Positions 9,062-17,631 of a DNA stretch of 64,000 nucleotides are shown piece by piece. The notes under the pieces were generated by a model that was given only the letters and a program-made list of their open reading frames with translations, was not told the DNA's origin and searched no databases. The DNA comes from Paenibacillus sp. MZ04-78.2 (GTDB lineage: Bacteria > Bacillota > Bacilli > Paenibacillales > NBRC-103111). The DNA lies in NCBI RefSeq assembly GCF_024213375.1, contig NZ_JANAVJ010000004.1:1-64000 (forward strand), given 5' to 3'. The position numbers and the translations under genes were made by a program. Position 1 is the first letter of the stretch. Each line of letters begins with the position of its first letter.

Positions 9062-9901
9062 ATGATGCCGCTTGCCGAACAAGACTGGACGCACGATGTG
9101 GCGGACGCCGCCTCCCGCGGCTCGGTTTCCGCCTTAACGGCTGTCTTGGGCCCGGTCCTCAGCACGCTGCCCGATAAACAGGCGCGCGCCGTCAAGCATC
9201 AAGCGCTGCAAGTGATCGAAGCCGCGCTGCCCGATCCGAAGCGGCTCGTCCGCTTGGCTTCCGGACTTGCGCAATCCGGGGACGAAACGGCGCAGGAGCT
9301 TGCCGTCTTTCTATTGTCCGGCCAGTACACAGCAGCTCCCGACGAGACAGCTGAACGGCTGCGCTTCTTGACCGAAAGCCCGCACGCTACCGTCCGGCGC
9401 TGGACGGGCGAGGCTTGCGGAACGCTGTTGGTCAAGCAATTTCACGCGTTTTATCCGCAGCTAACCGCATGGTCTACCTCGCCTCTACCGCACGAGATCA
9501 CAGCCGTCGCTCACGCCGTCCGAATCGCGGCAAAAACCCGCAACCCGGCATGGAGCCGGCCGCTGCTGGATTTGACCGAGCTGCTGATGTCGGGCGCCCC
9601 GGTCTCCGCCGGAAAAGCAATAAGCCCGCTCACACTCGGTGAGGGGCTGCTCGCTTCGTATCCAGAGGAAACGGCTGCACGGCTTGACGTATGGATCGCC
9701 AGTGCGAACGAGGCGGTTCGCATCCACGCGACGAATATGTATGCCTCAGCCGCAGCGGCTGAGCATTGGGACCTGCTCGCGCCCGCTTTCACCAAGCTGG
9801 AGCAGGATGTATCGCCAGCGGTCCGAAGAGCCGTCACCCGGGCCCGCAAGCAGTTGCTGAAACGACTGCCTCCGGACCGTTCTGCCGGACTCGCTCTTTA
9901 A
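9062..9901 (+). CDS. Helical-repeat (HEAT-like) protein of unknown function
   Basis: I do not recognise a named family. The 279-residue protein is soluble and almost entirely helical, with repeated Leu/Ala-rich pairs of helices (for example the segments near KRLVRLASGLAQSGDETA and ETAARLDVWIASANEAVRIH), which suggests an armadillo/HEAT solenoid. DNA-alkylation-repair-like proteins share this shape, but no catalytic signature is seen. The start is fixed by GGAGG eight bases before the ATG; the open frame continues upstream through the gnd operator, and that extension is rejected. It is transcribed divergently from gnd and converges on the nitroreductase gene. Confidence 0.7.
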   Translation: MMPLAEQDWTHDVADAASRGSVSALTAVLGPVLSTLPDKQARAVKHQALQVIEAALPDPKRLVRLASGLAQSGDETAQELAVFLLSGQYTAAPDETAERLRFLTESPHATVRRWTGEACGTLLVKQFHAFYPQLTAWSTSPLPHEITAVAHAVRIAAKTRNPAWSRPLLDLTELLMSGAPVSAGKAISPLTLGEGLLASYPEETAARLDVWIASANEAVRIHATNMYASAAAAEHWDLLAPAFTKLEQDVSPAVRRAVTRARKQLLKRLPPDRSAGLAL

Positions 9902-9999
9902 AAGATCGGCCGGCATCAGCCTTTCCAAACACGCCCGATCCGTTCAAATCCGAAGTCAGACGGATTCGGAAAAGCCCCTGCGAAGGTACGGGAAGCAGG

Positions 10000-10602
10000 T
10001 TACAGCTTGCTGTCGGCCTCGCCGGTCATCCATACCGTTTTATCCGCTGCCGGACGGCGCTTGCCCTCGGATGCCGTCGCCTCTGGAATACCAACGTACA
10101 CTAGCCCTACGATGGCATCGGCATCGCCGAGACCGAACGCCTGCTTCATCCGCGGATGATAGGCCGGTTCCCCGGTCCGCCAGATCACTCCAAGTCCGAG
10201 CGAGTGCGCCATGAGCAGCATATTTTGCACGGCGGCATGCGCTGCGGCAAACTCCTCGATGCGGCTGACCCCTTTCGCCGCGGACGGAGACACGGCAACG
10301 GCGATTACCACCGGCGCACGGAATGCTTTTGCACCCTGCTTCGCCCGCAGTTCCTCCAGCTCTTGCCCCGACACGCCAGCGGCCCCTTCGGCTGCAATAT
10401 CCGCATACGCGTCAGCCAACGCTTGCCGGCCGCCGCCGGTCATCACATAAAAGCGCCAGGGCTCAGTCGCATGGTGGCTGGGCGCCCAGTTGCCTGCTTC
10501 CAGCAGCTGCTCGATCAGCTCCCGCGCAATCGGATCGCTCTTAACGCGCCCTACGCTTCTCCGGCCACGAATCGCCTCGGTTAATGACATGTTCGAATTC
10601 AT
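10000..10602 (-). CDS. Nitroreductase family protein (YdjA-like)
   Basis: FMN-dependent NAD(P)H oxidoreductase of the small nitroreductase fold. MSLTEAIRGRRSVGRVK near the N-terminus and NWAPSHHATEPWRFYVMTG (about residues 37-55) are the FMN-phosphate and FMN-ring contacts typical of the YdjA group. LGLGVIWRTGEPAYHP lies near the dimer interface. The 200-residue length is typical. GGAGGTG stands eight bases before the ATG. The physiological substrate cannot be deduced. It is a single gene between unrelated neighbours. Confidence 0.88.
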   Translation of the reverse strand: MNSNMSLTEAIRGRRSVGRVKSDPIARELIEQLLEAGNWAPSHHATEPWRFYVMTGGGRQALADAYADIAAEGAAGVSGQELEELRAKQGAKAFRAPVVIAVAVSPSAAKGVSRIEEFAAAHAAVQNMLLMAHSLGLGVIWRTGEPAYHPRMKQAFGLGDADAIVGLVYVGIPEATASEGKRRPAADKTVWMTGEADSKL

Positions 10603-10697
10603 CTGACCAGCACCTCCGAAATCATCTTATGAAGAAGTTACCGCAAGGATCATAATACAACGGTCTCCCCGACGTCAAATCTATTGTTCAAAAATTC

Positions 10698-10732
10698 AAA
10701 AAAACCTTAATTCGGTGTGTACCGAACTAAGG
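10698..10732 (-). terminator. Rho-independent terminator of the RlmI-like gene
   Basis: CCTTAGTTCGGT/ACCGAATTAAGG on the minus strand form a 12-bp stem with one G-T pair and a four-base loop, followed by seven T. It lies 20 bases after the stop codon. Confidence 0.9.
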
Positions 10733-10752
10733 CTTGTTCCATGCTGATTATC

Positions 10753-12123
10753 TTATCGCTTGCTTCGAACCTCAAAAATAGCGAACTTCAAATAGTTGCC
10801 TTCCTCCACCCCGAGAATACGGGGATGGTCCTTGCCGGCATTACGGAATTCGATCAGACGCAGCGTTTTGCCCGCATCGTAGGCGGCCGCGTTGATCGTT
10901 TCGAGGAACAACTCCGGCTTCATATGGTAAGAGCAGCTTGCCGTCACCAAGTATCCGCCTTCGTTCACCAGCTTCATGCCGTGCAGGTTAATATCCTTGT
11001 AGCCCCGGCAAGCCCCTTCGACCGCGCTCCGCGACTTGGCGAAGGCCGGCGGGTCCAAAATGACCACGTCCCACGTTCTGCCTTTCGCAGCAAGTGGCAC
11101 CGACGTATCGACCTTCCGTTCGCCCGATTTTCCCCGCTCCTGCCGAAGCTCCAAGCCACGAGCCTGCTCACGCAGATAATCGAACGCGTCGGCGACAACG
11201 AACTCCACCCGATCGCTGAAACCGTTCAGCTCCACGTTCCGCTTGGCCGTTTCAACAGCATGCTCGGAAATGTCGAGGCACGTCACTTTTTTGGCGCCGA
11301 ATTGGCATGCATGAAGCGTAAAGCTGCCGGTATGCGAGAAGCATTCCAGTACCGTCGCGCCATCCCAAAAAGGAAACGTCACTTCGCTGCCATTCCGGTT
11401 GACCGGCACGCGCTTTACCGTCCCGTCGTCCAGCACCCGCTCCTGCAGTTCAATGCCGCCCCGTTGGCCCCAGCCCTTCATGAGCGGTTCCAAGGCGGCC
11501 CGGTTTTCCCGCTGGTCGAAAAAATAACCGGTCTTCTGCCCCTGCGCAATATCCACTTCCAGAACGATCCCGTTCTCACGGATCGTGACATGCTGCGGGC
11601 ATTCGCCGTACAGCACGCCGGTCCGCTGCTCCAGACCTTCGAGCTGCCGCACGGAGACGTCGCTGCGCTCGTAAATGCCAGCCGGCCTCATGACCTCCAC
11701 CAACGCGGAGACGACCGCCTCCCGCACCCGCTCCATGCCAAGCGTTAAAATCTGTACCACCAGCACGTCCTCAAACTTGTCCACGATCAGGCCCGGCAGG
11801 AAATCCGCCTCGCCGTAAACGAGCCGGTACGACCCTGCGTTCGGCAAAAACCGTTCCCGGTGCTCCTTGCATTCTTGAATCCGGCGGACAAAGTAGGCGT
11901 GTGTCATTTCTTCCATCGGTTCGTAGGAAACAATCCGAACGGTCAATTGCGAAGCCGGATTATAATACCCGGTCGCTAAATATTGACCGGCGTGCGTATG
12001 TACGGATACGAGCCCTCCTACCGGCGCCTCGCCCTCCACGCGTTCGATTTCCGAGCGGTACACCCATGGGTGGCCTTCTTCCAACCGTTTTTTTCTTTTT
12101 TTCTGCAATACAACGACAGCCAT
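10753..12123 (-). CDS. Class I SAM-dependent rRNA methyltransferase, RlmI-like
   Basis: Probable 23S rRNA m5C methyltransferase of the RlmI/YwbD family. An N-terminal PUA domain (HPWVYRSEIERVEGE) and a central EEHEA-type segment (FFDQRENRAAL) precede the Rossmann methyltransferase domain with LECFSHTGSFTLHA (SAM loop), LDISEHAVETAKRNVELNG and the catalytic VILDPPAFAKSR. At 456 residues it is about 60 longer than usual. The extra length comes from two insertions: about 30 residues before FSHTGSF and about 25 before VILDPPAF. Both are charged and probably surface loops. GGGAGG precedes the ATG. Confidence 0.9.
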   Translation of the reverse strand: MAVVVLQKKRKKRLEEGHPWVYRSEIERVEGEAPVGGLVSVHTHAGQYLATGYYNPASQLTVRIVSYEPMEEMTHAYFVRRIQECKEHRERFLPNAGSYRLVYGEADFLPGLIVDKFEDVLVVQILTLGMERVREAVVSALVEVMRPAGIYERSDVSVRQLEGLEQRTGVLYGECPQHVTIRENGIVLEVDIAQGQKTGYFFDQRENRAALEPLMKGWGQRGGIELQERVLDDGTVKRVPVNRNGSEVTFPFWDGATVLECFSHTGSFTLHACQFGAKKVTCLDISEHAVETAKRNVELNGFSDRVEFVVADAFDYLREQARGLELRQERGKSGERKVDTSVPLAAKGRTWDVVILDPPAFAKSRSAVEGACRGYKDINLHGMKLVNEGGYLVTASCSYHMKPELFLETINAAAYDAGKTLRLIEFRNAGKDHPRILGVEEGNYLKFAIFEVRSKR

Positions 12124-12189
12124 GGCCGAAGTCCTCCCAATGTTTAGTACGGCGAGGTGCCGTTGAGCCCCCGCTTCAGTTGAATCCGG

Positions 12190-12621
12190 TCATTGTCCGT
12201 TCACTTCATAGCCCAACGCATTCAGCGCCTTTTGCAAAACGGAATCGTTGTTCCCGTATCCGGAATGCGTCTGCTGATGCCATGCCTCAAGCGGATGAAG
12301 CCATTCGACGCCGCGGATTTCCTCGACCTGCGCCTGCAAGGTGCCTCCGGTCGCTTCCACAAGAAAATAGTGGACCTCTTTGTCGATGAGCCCGCCGTTC
12401 ATAGCGAATTGGTACGTGATCGTCTCCAGCGGACGCACGATGGTTCCCGTAATTCCCGTTTCTTCGAGAATTTCGCGCAGCGCCGTTTGCTCTATCGTTT
12501 CCCCGGCTTCCATCTTGCCTTTCGGCAGTGTAATTTTGCCGTACCGGTCCTGGATCATTTGCACCTGCACGTCGTTTCCGATTTTGCGAAACACTACGCC
12601 CCCTGCCGAAATTTCCTTCAT
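12190..12621 (-). CDS. Nudix hydrolase
   Basis: Hydrolyses nucleoside diphosphates linked to another moiety; the substrate is unknown. The full Nudix box is present in GKMEAGETIEQTALREILEE plus TGI, with all four glutamates and the Arg needed for Mg binding. Preceding TLPKGK is typical of the diadenosine-polyphosphate and mRNA-decapping-like groups. The ATG at 12621 is chosen because GAAAGGG lies eight bases upstream; in-frame starts three and nine bases nearer the site are less well spaced. The protein has 143 residues. Confidence 0.85.
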   Translation of the reverse strand: MKEISAGGVVFRKIGNDVQVQMIQDRYGKITLPKGKMEAGETIEQTALREILEETGITGTIVRPLETITYQFAMNGGLIDKEVHYFLVEATGGTLQAQVEEIRGVEWLHPLEAWHQQTHSGYGNNDSVLQKALNALGYEVNGQ

Positions 12622-12756
12622 CGACATCACCCTTTCCTATTGGAAATCGAAAGGACTTCACCCGTCGGAAGCAGGCGGTCTTACCGCGGCTTGAATCATG
12701 GATGCCGCAGGAAAACGCACTTGATTCTCGTCGAATGAAATCCTTCGTTCTTCAGC

Positions 12757-14163
12757 TTATACGATCGCTTTAGCCGCTTGTCCCGGAATCGTCTCGGCCG
12801 AAACGCCCGTGCCCGTCGCTCTGGACGACAGGTGAACGGCTCCCGCTTCGGGGGCGCGGACAAGCTGGCCGCGGCACTCGTTAACTCCGGCTTCGGTGAC
12901 CTTCACCCGGCACACTTGGCCGATCCAGTCCTCGCTGCCTTCGAACACAAGCTGCAGGTAGTTGTCCGAATAGCCCATGAGCAGGCCGCTTCCCGGCTGA
13001 CCCTTGTAGTCCCGCTCCGGAATGACCTCAAGCACTTGGCCGACAAACGTCTCCGCGTAGCTGAGCTGCATCCTTTCGGACAAATCGATCAGTTCGTGTA
13101 CGTGGGCGTTTTTGATTTCCTCGTCAATCTGATCCTCCATCCGCGCGGCCGGCGTACCGGTCCGCTTGGAATACGGGAATACGTGCATTTCCGAAAATTT
13201 CATCTGCTCCATAAACCGGTAGCCGCGGCGGAACATCTCATCCGTCTCCCCAGGGAAACCGACGATAACGTCCGTCGTAATCGCAACGCCCGGCATAATC
13301 CGGTGAATATGCTCGATTTTGGAAGCAAATTGTTCCGTCGTATATTTCCGGCGCATCCGCTTGAGCACCTCGTCGTCTCCGGCCTGCAACGGAATGTGCA
13401 GATGACGACACATTTTGTCCGAGGCTTGCAGCACCTCAAGCACCTCGTCCGTAATTTGGCTCGCCTCGATCGAGCTGATGCGAATCCGCTTCAGGCCGTC
13501 GACCTTGTCCAGATCCCACAGCAGCTTGGCGAGGCTGTAATCCTCCATATCTTCCCCATAGCCGCCGGTATGAATCCCCGTCAGCACGATTTCCTGATAA
13601 CCGGCGTCGACGAGCATGCGGGCTTGATTCAACACGCTTTGCGGCTCGCGGCTGCGCATCAGACCGCGCGACCACGGAATGATACAGAAGGTGCAGAAGT
13701 TGTTGCAGCCCTCCTGAATTTTCAGGAAGGCGCGCGTACGATCCGAAAAGTCCGGCACGTCCAGCTCTTCGAACGCACGTGTTTTCATAATATTGCGCAC
13801 CGCGTTGATCGGCTGGCGCTCCTGCTCCAGCTGTTTCACGTAAGGCATGATTTTGTCCCGGTCCTGCGTTCCGATGACCAGATCGACGCCCGGAATCGCC
13901 AAGATTTCGGCCGGCGACGTTTGCGCGTAGCAGCCGGTCACCGCGACGATCGCTTCCGGGTTTCTCCGAATGGCGCGCCGAATCATCTGACGGCTTTTTT
14001 TATCCCCGGTGTTGGTCACCGTACAGGTATTGACGACGTAGACGTCGGCTGTCGATTCGAAATCAACCTGCTCGTAGCCTTCCTGTTTAAACAACTGCCA
14101 GATCGCTTCCGTATCGTAGAAGTTAACTTTGCATCCGAGCGTATGAAAAGCGACGGTTGCCAT
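12757..14163 (-). CDS. mtaB: tRNA t6A37 methylthiotransferase MtaB
   Basis: Radical-SAM enzyme that adds a methylthio group to t6A at position 37 of ANN-decoding tRNAs (YqeV of Bacillus). The N-terminal UPF0004 domain has the three cluster cysteines in TLGCKVN, NTCTVT and VTGCYAQ. The radical-SAM motif GCNNFCTFCIIP follows, and a TRAM domain (LEVIPERDYKGQPGSGLLMG) closes the protein. At 468 residues it is slightly longer than Bacillus YqeV because of a Ser/Ala/Gly-rich tail. The ATG directly follows the rsmE stop codon, and GGGGGGAG precedes it. Confidence 0.95.
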   Translation of the reverse strand: MATVAFHTLGCKVNFYDTEAIWQLFKQEGYEQVDFESTADVYVVNTCTVTNTGDKKSRQMIRRAIRRNPEAIVAVTGCYAQTSPAEILAIPGVDLVIGTQDRDKIMPYVKQLEQERQPINAVRNIMKTRAFEELDVPDFSDRTRAFLKIQEGCNNFCTFCIIPWSRGLMRSREPQSVLNQARMLVDAGYQEIVLTGIHTGGYGEDMEDYSLAKLLWDLDKVDGLKRIRISSIEASQITDEVLEVLQASDKMCRHLHIPLQAGDDEVLKRMRRKYTTEQFASKIEHIHRIMPGVAITTDVIVGFPGETDEMFRRGYRFMEQMKFSEMHVFPYSKRTGTPAARMEDQIDEEIKNAHVHELIDLSERMQLSYAETFVGQVLEVIPERDYKGQPGSGLLMGYSDNYLQLVFEGSEDWIGQVCRVKVTEAGVNECRGQLVRAPEAGAVHLSSRATGTGVSAETIPGQAAKAIV

Positions 14164-14940
14164 TTATTGTTCTCCCCCCATTTCTCCGGATTCGTATAAA
14201 ATGCATGTGAGCCCGACCATGGCGGCCGTCTCCGTTCGTAAAATTCGTTTGCCCAAACCGACCGCCACGCAGCCGGCCGCCTCCGCCTCCGAGACTTCCC
14301 GCTCGCTGAACCCGCCCTCGGGTCCTACGATAAGCATCAGCTTGACGCGGCTTCCTTCGGTCCGGTCGTTTCTCCGCGAAACCGCTTCTCGTATCGCCCG
14401 GCGAAGCTGCTGCGCGTCCTGCTTCTCATAGCAGATCCAGGCGGCATCCGCCTCCGAAGCTATCCGCAGCAGCTCCTTCCACGAGAGCACGGGCTCGACC
14501 GCGGGAACGCGGTTGCGGTGGGCCTGCTCAGCCGCTTCTTTGGAAATTTTCTGCCAGCGTTCACGCCGCTTGCCTTCCTTTTTGCCGTCCAATTGAACAA
14601 CCGTGCGCTCTGAAACGAACGGCAAAAAACGGACTGCGCCGATTTCCGTCCCTTTCTGGATGACAAGCTCCATCTTGTCTCCTTTGGGCAGGCTTTGAGC
14701 AATCCATACATCGACCGCCGCTTCGTTCTCCATCGGCAGACGGTCCACAATATCCGCCGTCACCTGCCGGTCTTCCAAAGAACGAATGCACACAAGCGCC
14801 TCCCGGCTTACGCCGTCGCTTACAATGAACGTATCTCCCGGCTTCGCCCGCATCACGCGAATCAAATGATGCGCATCGTCCCCGGTTATCGTAACCACAG
14901 CATCCGCAAATTCGTCCGGATGAATGAAATATCGCTGCAT
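14164..14940 (-). CDS. rsmE: 16S rRNA m3U1498 methyltransferase RsmE
   Basis: SPOUT-fold enzyme that methylates N3 of U1498 in 16S rRNA. The N-terminal PUA-like barrel contains HHLIRVMRAKPGD. The SPOUT knot region holds LMLIVGPEGGFSEREV and LGKRILRTETA, the conserved SAM-binding loops. The length (258) fits the family. It abuts mtaB without a gap, in the Bacillales order prmA-rsmE-mtaB, here with a metalloprotease gene between prmA and rsmE. Confidence 0.95.
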   Translation of the reverse strand: MQRYFIHPDEFADAVVTITGDDAHHLIRVMRAKPGDTFIVSDGVSREALVCIRSLEDRQVTADIVDRLPMENEAAVDVWIAQSLPKGDKMELVIQKGTEIGAVRFLPFVSERTVVQLDGKKEGKRRERWQKISKEAAEQAHRNRVPAVEPVLSWKELLRIASEADAAWICYEKQDAQQLRRAIREAVSRRNDRTEGSRVKLMLIVGPEGGFSEREVSEAEAAGCVAVGLGKRILRTETAAMVGLTCILYESGEMGGEQ

Positions 14941-15073
14941 TTCGTATCCTTCACTTCCACAAAAATAGGTTGACCGCTTTTACGAAACGTAGAAACGGTC
15001 ATCCTCCATCATACACTTTTTTCGTTCCAAACGCCAGTTTCCGATGAAAATTAACCGATTTTACCGAAAACGG

Positions 15074-15760
15074 TCACGCCCGGATGCCTACCCCGAAAAT
15101 CAGCTGCGCTACGGAATCGAACGCCTCAAAAATCGGCCGCTGCAGGGCAAAGATCGGCCCGAGCGTAACGTTCCGGATCGGCGGTATGAAGAACATCAAC
15201 AAAATCGCGTAAAACAGCCACTGCTCGTAAGGCTTGATCTTCATCATGATTTTTGGCGGCAGCAGATCCTCCACGATGCGGTAGCCGTCCAACGGAGGGA
15301 ATGGAATCAGGTTGAGTATGAACAAGAAAATATTCATCAGGACCATCTGGGTGAAAAACAGTTGAATTGCCATGCTTACCCCTTGCGACGTTCCGGTTAA
15401 CGCGCCCATACGGATCAGCGCATAGAACAGGATCAAGCTAACGAAAGCAAGCACCAGGTTGCTGAGCGGCCCGGCTAACGACACGATAATGCCCATCAGC
15501 CGGGGCTTTTTGAAATGGCTGCGGTTGACCAGAACCGGCTTCGCCCATCCGATGCCGACGACCAGAAAAAAGATCATCCCCAGCAGATCGAGGTGTACGC
15601 GCGGATTCAGCGTAAGCCGTCCCATCGACCGCGGCGTCGGATCGCCGAACCGGTCGGCGAAATAAGCGTGCGCGAATTCGTGCACGGTAAAGCTGAGCAA
15701 CAGCACAAGGAAAACAAACGGCAATTGCTCCAACGGGTATGCGAAAAAATTCCAATTCAT
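15074..15760 (-). CDS. Site-2 protease family membrane metalloprotease (M50, YwhC-like)
   Basis: Integral-membrane zinc protease. HEFAHAYFADRFGD near residue 27 contains the HExxH zinc motif inside the first hydrophobic segment, and NLIPFPPLDG in the third to fourth segment gives the distal Asp ligand. About five membrane segments are predicted by eye. There is no PDZ domain, which puts it in the short YwhC-like group; its substrate is unknown. It starts 10 bases after the prmA stop and shares that transcript. Its position between prmA and rsmE is not the usual Bacillus arrangement. Confidence 0.9.
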   Translation of the reverse strand: MNWNFFAYPLEQLPFVFLVLLLSFTVHEFAHAYFADRFGDPTPRSMGRLTLNPRVHLDLLGMIFFLVVGIGWAKPVLVNRSHFKKPRLMGIIVSLAGPLSNLVLAFVSLILFYALIRMGALTGTSQGVSMAIQLFFTQMVLMNIFLFILNLIPFPPLDGYRIVEDLLPPKIMMKIKPYEQWLFYAILLMFFIPPIRNVTLGPIFALQRPIFEAFDSVAQLIFGVGIRA

Positions 15761-15770
15761 GTCCGCTCAC

Positions 15771-16751
15771 CTACGGCTTTCTGACGACGAGCACAACCCA
15801 ATCCTGCTCCTCGGTTTGCTCAATCAACTCGAAGCCGGCCGAGGTCAGCGCTTCTTCCACCGCCTGCTGCTTGCTCTTGATCACGCCGGATACGATATAG
15901 CGCCCGCCTGGCTCCAGCACCTCGTACACGTCTTGGACGAACAGCAATATAATTTCGGCCAAAATGTTCGCTACAACGACCTGCACAGGCAGCTTGACGC
16001 CGAGCGCGCCGCTTCCAGCCGCTTCCGCCTTGTGCTCGTTAAGCACCTGTAGCAGGTCACTCAGCTTCACGGTGATCTGCTGATCCAGCCCGTTCAGGTG
16101 CACGTTCTCCGTCGCGCTGGACACGGCCACCGGATCGAGGTCAAGCGCCAGCACATGCTTCGCGCCCAGCTTGGCGGCCGCAATGGCCAAAATGCCCGAG
16201 CCGGTGCCGACGTCGATCACGTCTTCGCCGCCTTGGATCACACGTTCGAGCGTGCGCAAGCAAAGCGACGTCGTCGCATGCGTGCCCGTGCCGAAGGCCA
16301 TTCCGGGGTCCAGCTCCAGAATCAGCTCGTCCGCTTCCGGCGTATATTCTTCCCAGGTCGGCTTAATCGTCAGCCGGTCCGTTACGCGCAGCGGCTTGAA
16401 GTACTGCTTCCACGCGTTCGCCCAATCCTCGTCGTCCACATCGTTCAATTCGTAGACAGGATTCCCGGTATCGATATCGTATTCCGCAAGCTGATCGACG
16501 GACCGCTTCAGTTCCTCCAGAATTGCTTCCATGTCGGTCCCTTCGGCGAAATAGCCTTTAATGACGGCCCGGCCTTCCGGGATATCGTTCAGCGGCAGCT
16601 CATACCATTGCCCGAGCGACGTATCCCTCTTCTTGTTGAGCGTCCCGGACTCCTCGATCGACACGCCGCCTGCCCCAAACTCGTGTATAAAATTCGAAAT
16701 CATCTCGATTGCTTCTTCTGTCGTATGTACCGTTAATTCATGCCAACGCAC
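15771..16751 (-). CDS. prmA: Ribosomal protein L11 methyltransferase
   Basis: Trimethylates lysines and the N-terminus of ribosomal protein L11. The N-terminal substrate-recognition domain begins MRWHELTVHT, and the linker contains DEDWANAWKQYFKP. The methyltransferase core shows LDPGMAFGTGTHATT, VIDVGTGSGILAIAA (SAM loop) and VVANILAEII (catalytic NPxx-like loop). GTG is the start codon, with GGGAGG upstream. At 326 residues it is about 15 longer than usual, with an Ala/Gly-rich stretch near residue 245. A terminator lies just upstream, so prmA likely has its own promoter. Confidence 0.95.
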   Translation of the reverse strand: MRWHELTVHTTEEAIEMISNFIHEFGAGGVSIEESGTLNKKRDTSLGQWYELPLNDIPEGRAVIKGYFAEGTDMEAILEELKRSVDQLAEYDIDTGNPVYELNDVDDEDWANAWKQYFKPLRVTDRLTIKPTWEEYTPEADELILELDPGMAFGTGTHATTSLCLRTLERVIQGGEDVIDVGTGSGILAIAAAKLGAKHVLALDLDPVAVSSATENVHLNGLDQQITVKLSDLLQVLNEHKAEAAGSGALGVKLPVQVVVANILAEIILLFVQDVYEVLEPGGRYIVSGVIKSKQQAVEEALTSAGFELIEQTEEQDWVVLVVRKP

Positions 16752-16845
16752 CGGGTATTCCCTCCCATATTTTGCTTATGCAAGCACACATAAGTCCTAG
16801 TATACAACAATTACGGGCGCGGGTAAAACGGCTCGGACGCATGCG

Positions 16846-16886
16846 AAAAACGGTTCCCTGCATGTCGGACATGCAAAGAACCGTTA
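16846..16886 (-). terminator. Terminator of the 131-residue stress-like gene
   Basis: On the minus strand AACGGTTC and GAACCGTT flank an inner stem GCATGT/ACATGC, followed by TTTTT. It separates the dnaJ-distal small genes from prmA. Confidence 0.9.
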
Positions 16887-16918
16887 TCACTGGCTGCGAA
16901 TGCCGCCTTTGCCGGGCT

Positions 16919-17314
16919 TCAAATGTTGCCGCCCGCCTCGCGGATGACCCGCAGCGCTTGGTCGTAGGTCGCTTCATCCAGAACGACCGTCAGCAGAATG
17001 TCCCGGCGCGTCATATCCTCCGGGTCCGCTGCCAACAGCTCTCTGCTGCCGTCGGCCATGCCGCTGGCATCCACATCGACGGCGGTCAATATCCGCGCAT
17101 CCTGACTCATACCGGACCCGCCGAGCGTTAAATAGGCCAATCCCGGAAAATCGCTGTTGCTTAAAGGATTGAACGTTTCCTCCACGCCATGCCCCGGATA
17201 CTCCCCGAATTGATCGATTTGAATATCGGCGGCACGCAAGGCTTTCAGCTTCGGCACGCAGCTCTCCGCTTGCTGCCTGGATTGGAAATAAGCCAAGATG
17301 CTTTTTTCAGCCAT
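16919..17314 (-). CDS. Uncharacterised 131-residue protein, general-stress-protein-like
   Basis: A small soluble protein that I cannot assign firmly. It opens SILAYFQSRQQAESCVPKLK and repeats a similar beta-alpha pattern near RRDILLTVVLDEATYDQALR. This suggests a ferredoxin-like fold of the kind seen in GSP17M/YflT stress proteins, where an acidic middle (GEYPGHGVEETFNP) links two halves. GGGG lies upstream of the ATG. It follows the YfhD-like gene by 19 bases and ends at a strong terminator, so both may be the distal end of the dnaK transcript or a small stress operon. Confidence 0.6.
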   Translation of the reverse strand: MAEKSILAYFQSRQQAESCVPKLKALRAADIQIDQFGEYPGHGVEETFNPLSNSDFPGLAYLTLGGSGMSQDARILTAVDVDASGMADGSRELLAADPEDMTRRDILLTVVLDEATYDQALRVIREAGGNI

Positions 17315-17333
17315 AAAAAATTACCCCGCTTCC

Positions 17334-17492
17334 CTACGCTTGCCCTTGTTGTCTCTCATCGGCATCCGCCGCACGCTCGCGCGCTTCGACGTCCGCTTGA
17401 TCCGCCAACTCGGAAGCAAATTCGACGTCTTCGTTCGTGGCGATGGGAAGCTGCCGATTCGCTTGATTGGCCTGACGTTCATTTTCGCTCAT
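17334..17492 (-). CDS. Small YfhD-like protein
   Basis: A 52-residue hydrophilic, acidic protein. The segment EDVEFASELADQADVEARER resembles the core of the YfhD family of small Bacillus proteins of unknown function (VEFSxELAD...D.EA..RA..AD). The N-terminal half is Gln/Asn-rich. The ATG at 17492 is supported by GGAGG eight bases upstream. It lies between dnaJ and the stress-like gene, where Bacillus has no gene. Confidence 0.6.
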   Translation of the reverse strand: MSENERQANQANRQLPIATNEDVEFASELADQADVEARERAADADERQQGQA

Positions 17493-17631
17493 GTCTGTAT
17501 CCTCCTTCACTTTGTTCATTCGGTTTGAATAACCACCTCCTGTATTGTTCGCCAATGAAACGGAAAATATGCAAAAAGACACAGCAGCGAAAAAAAATCG
17601 CCGCCGTGCCTGCGTATGCCTGTTGAACTGC

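Noticed and set aside
15054-15074. Terminator after the M50 protease gene
   Set aside because: The ACCG/CGGT stem with A/T pairs overlaps the stop codon and has a broken T tract; too weak.
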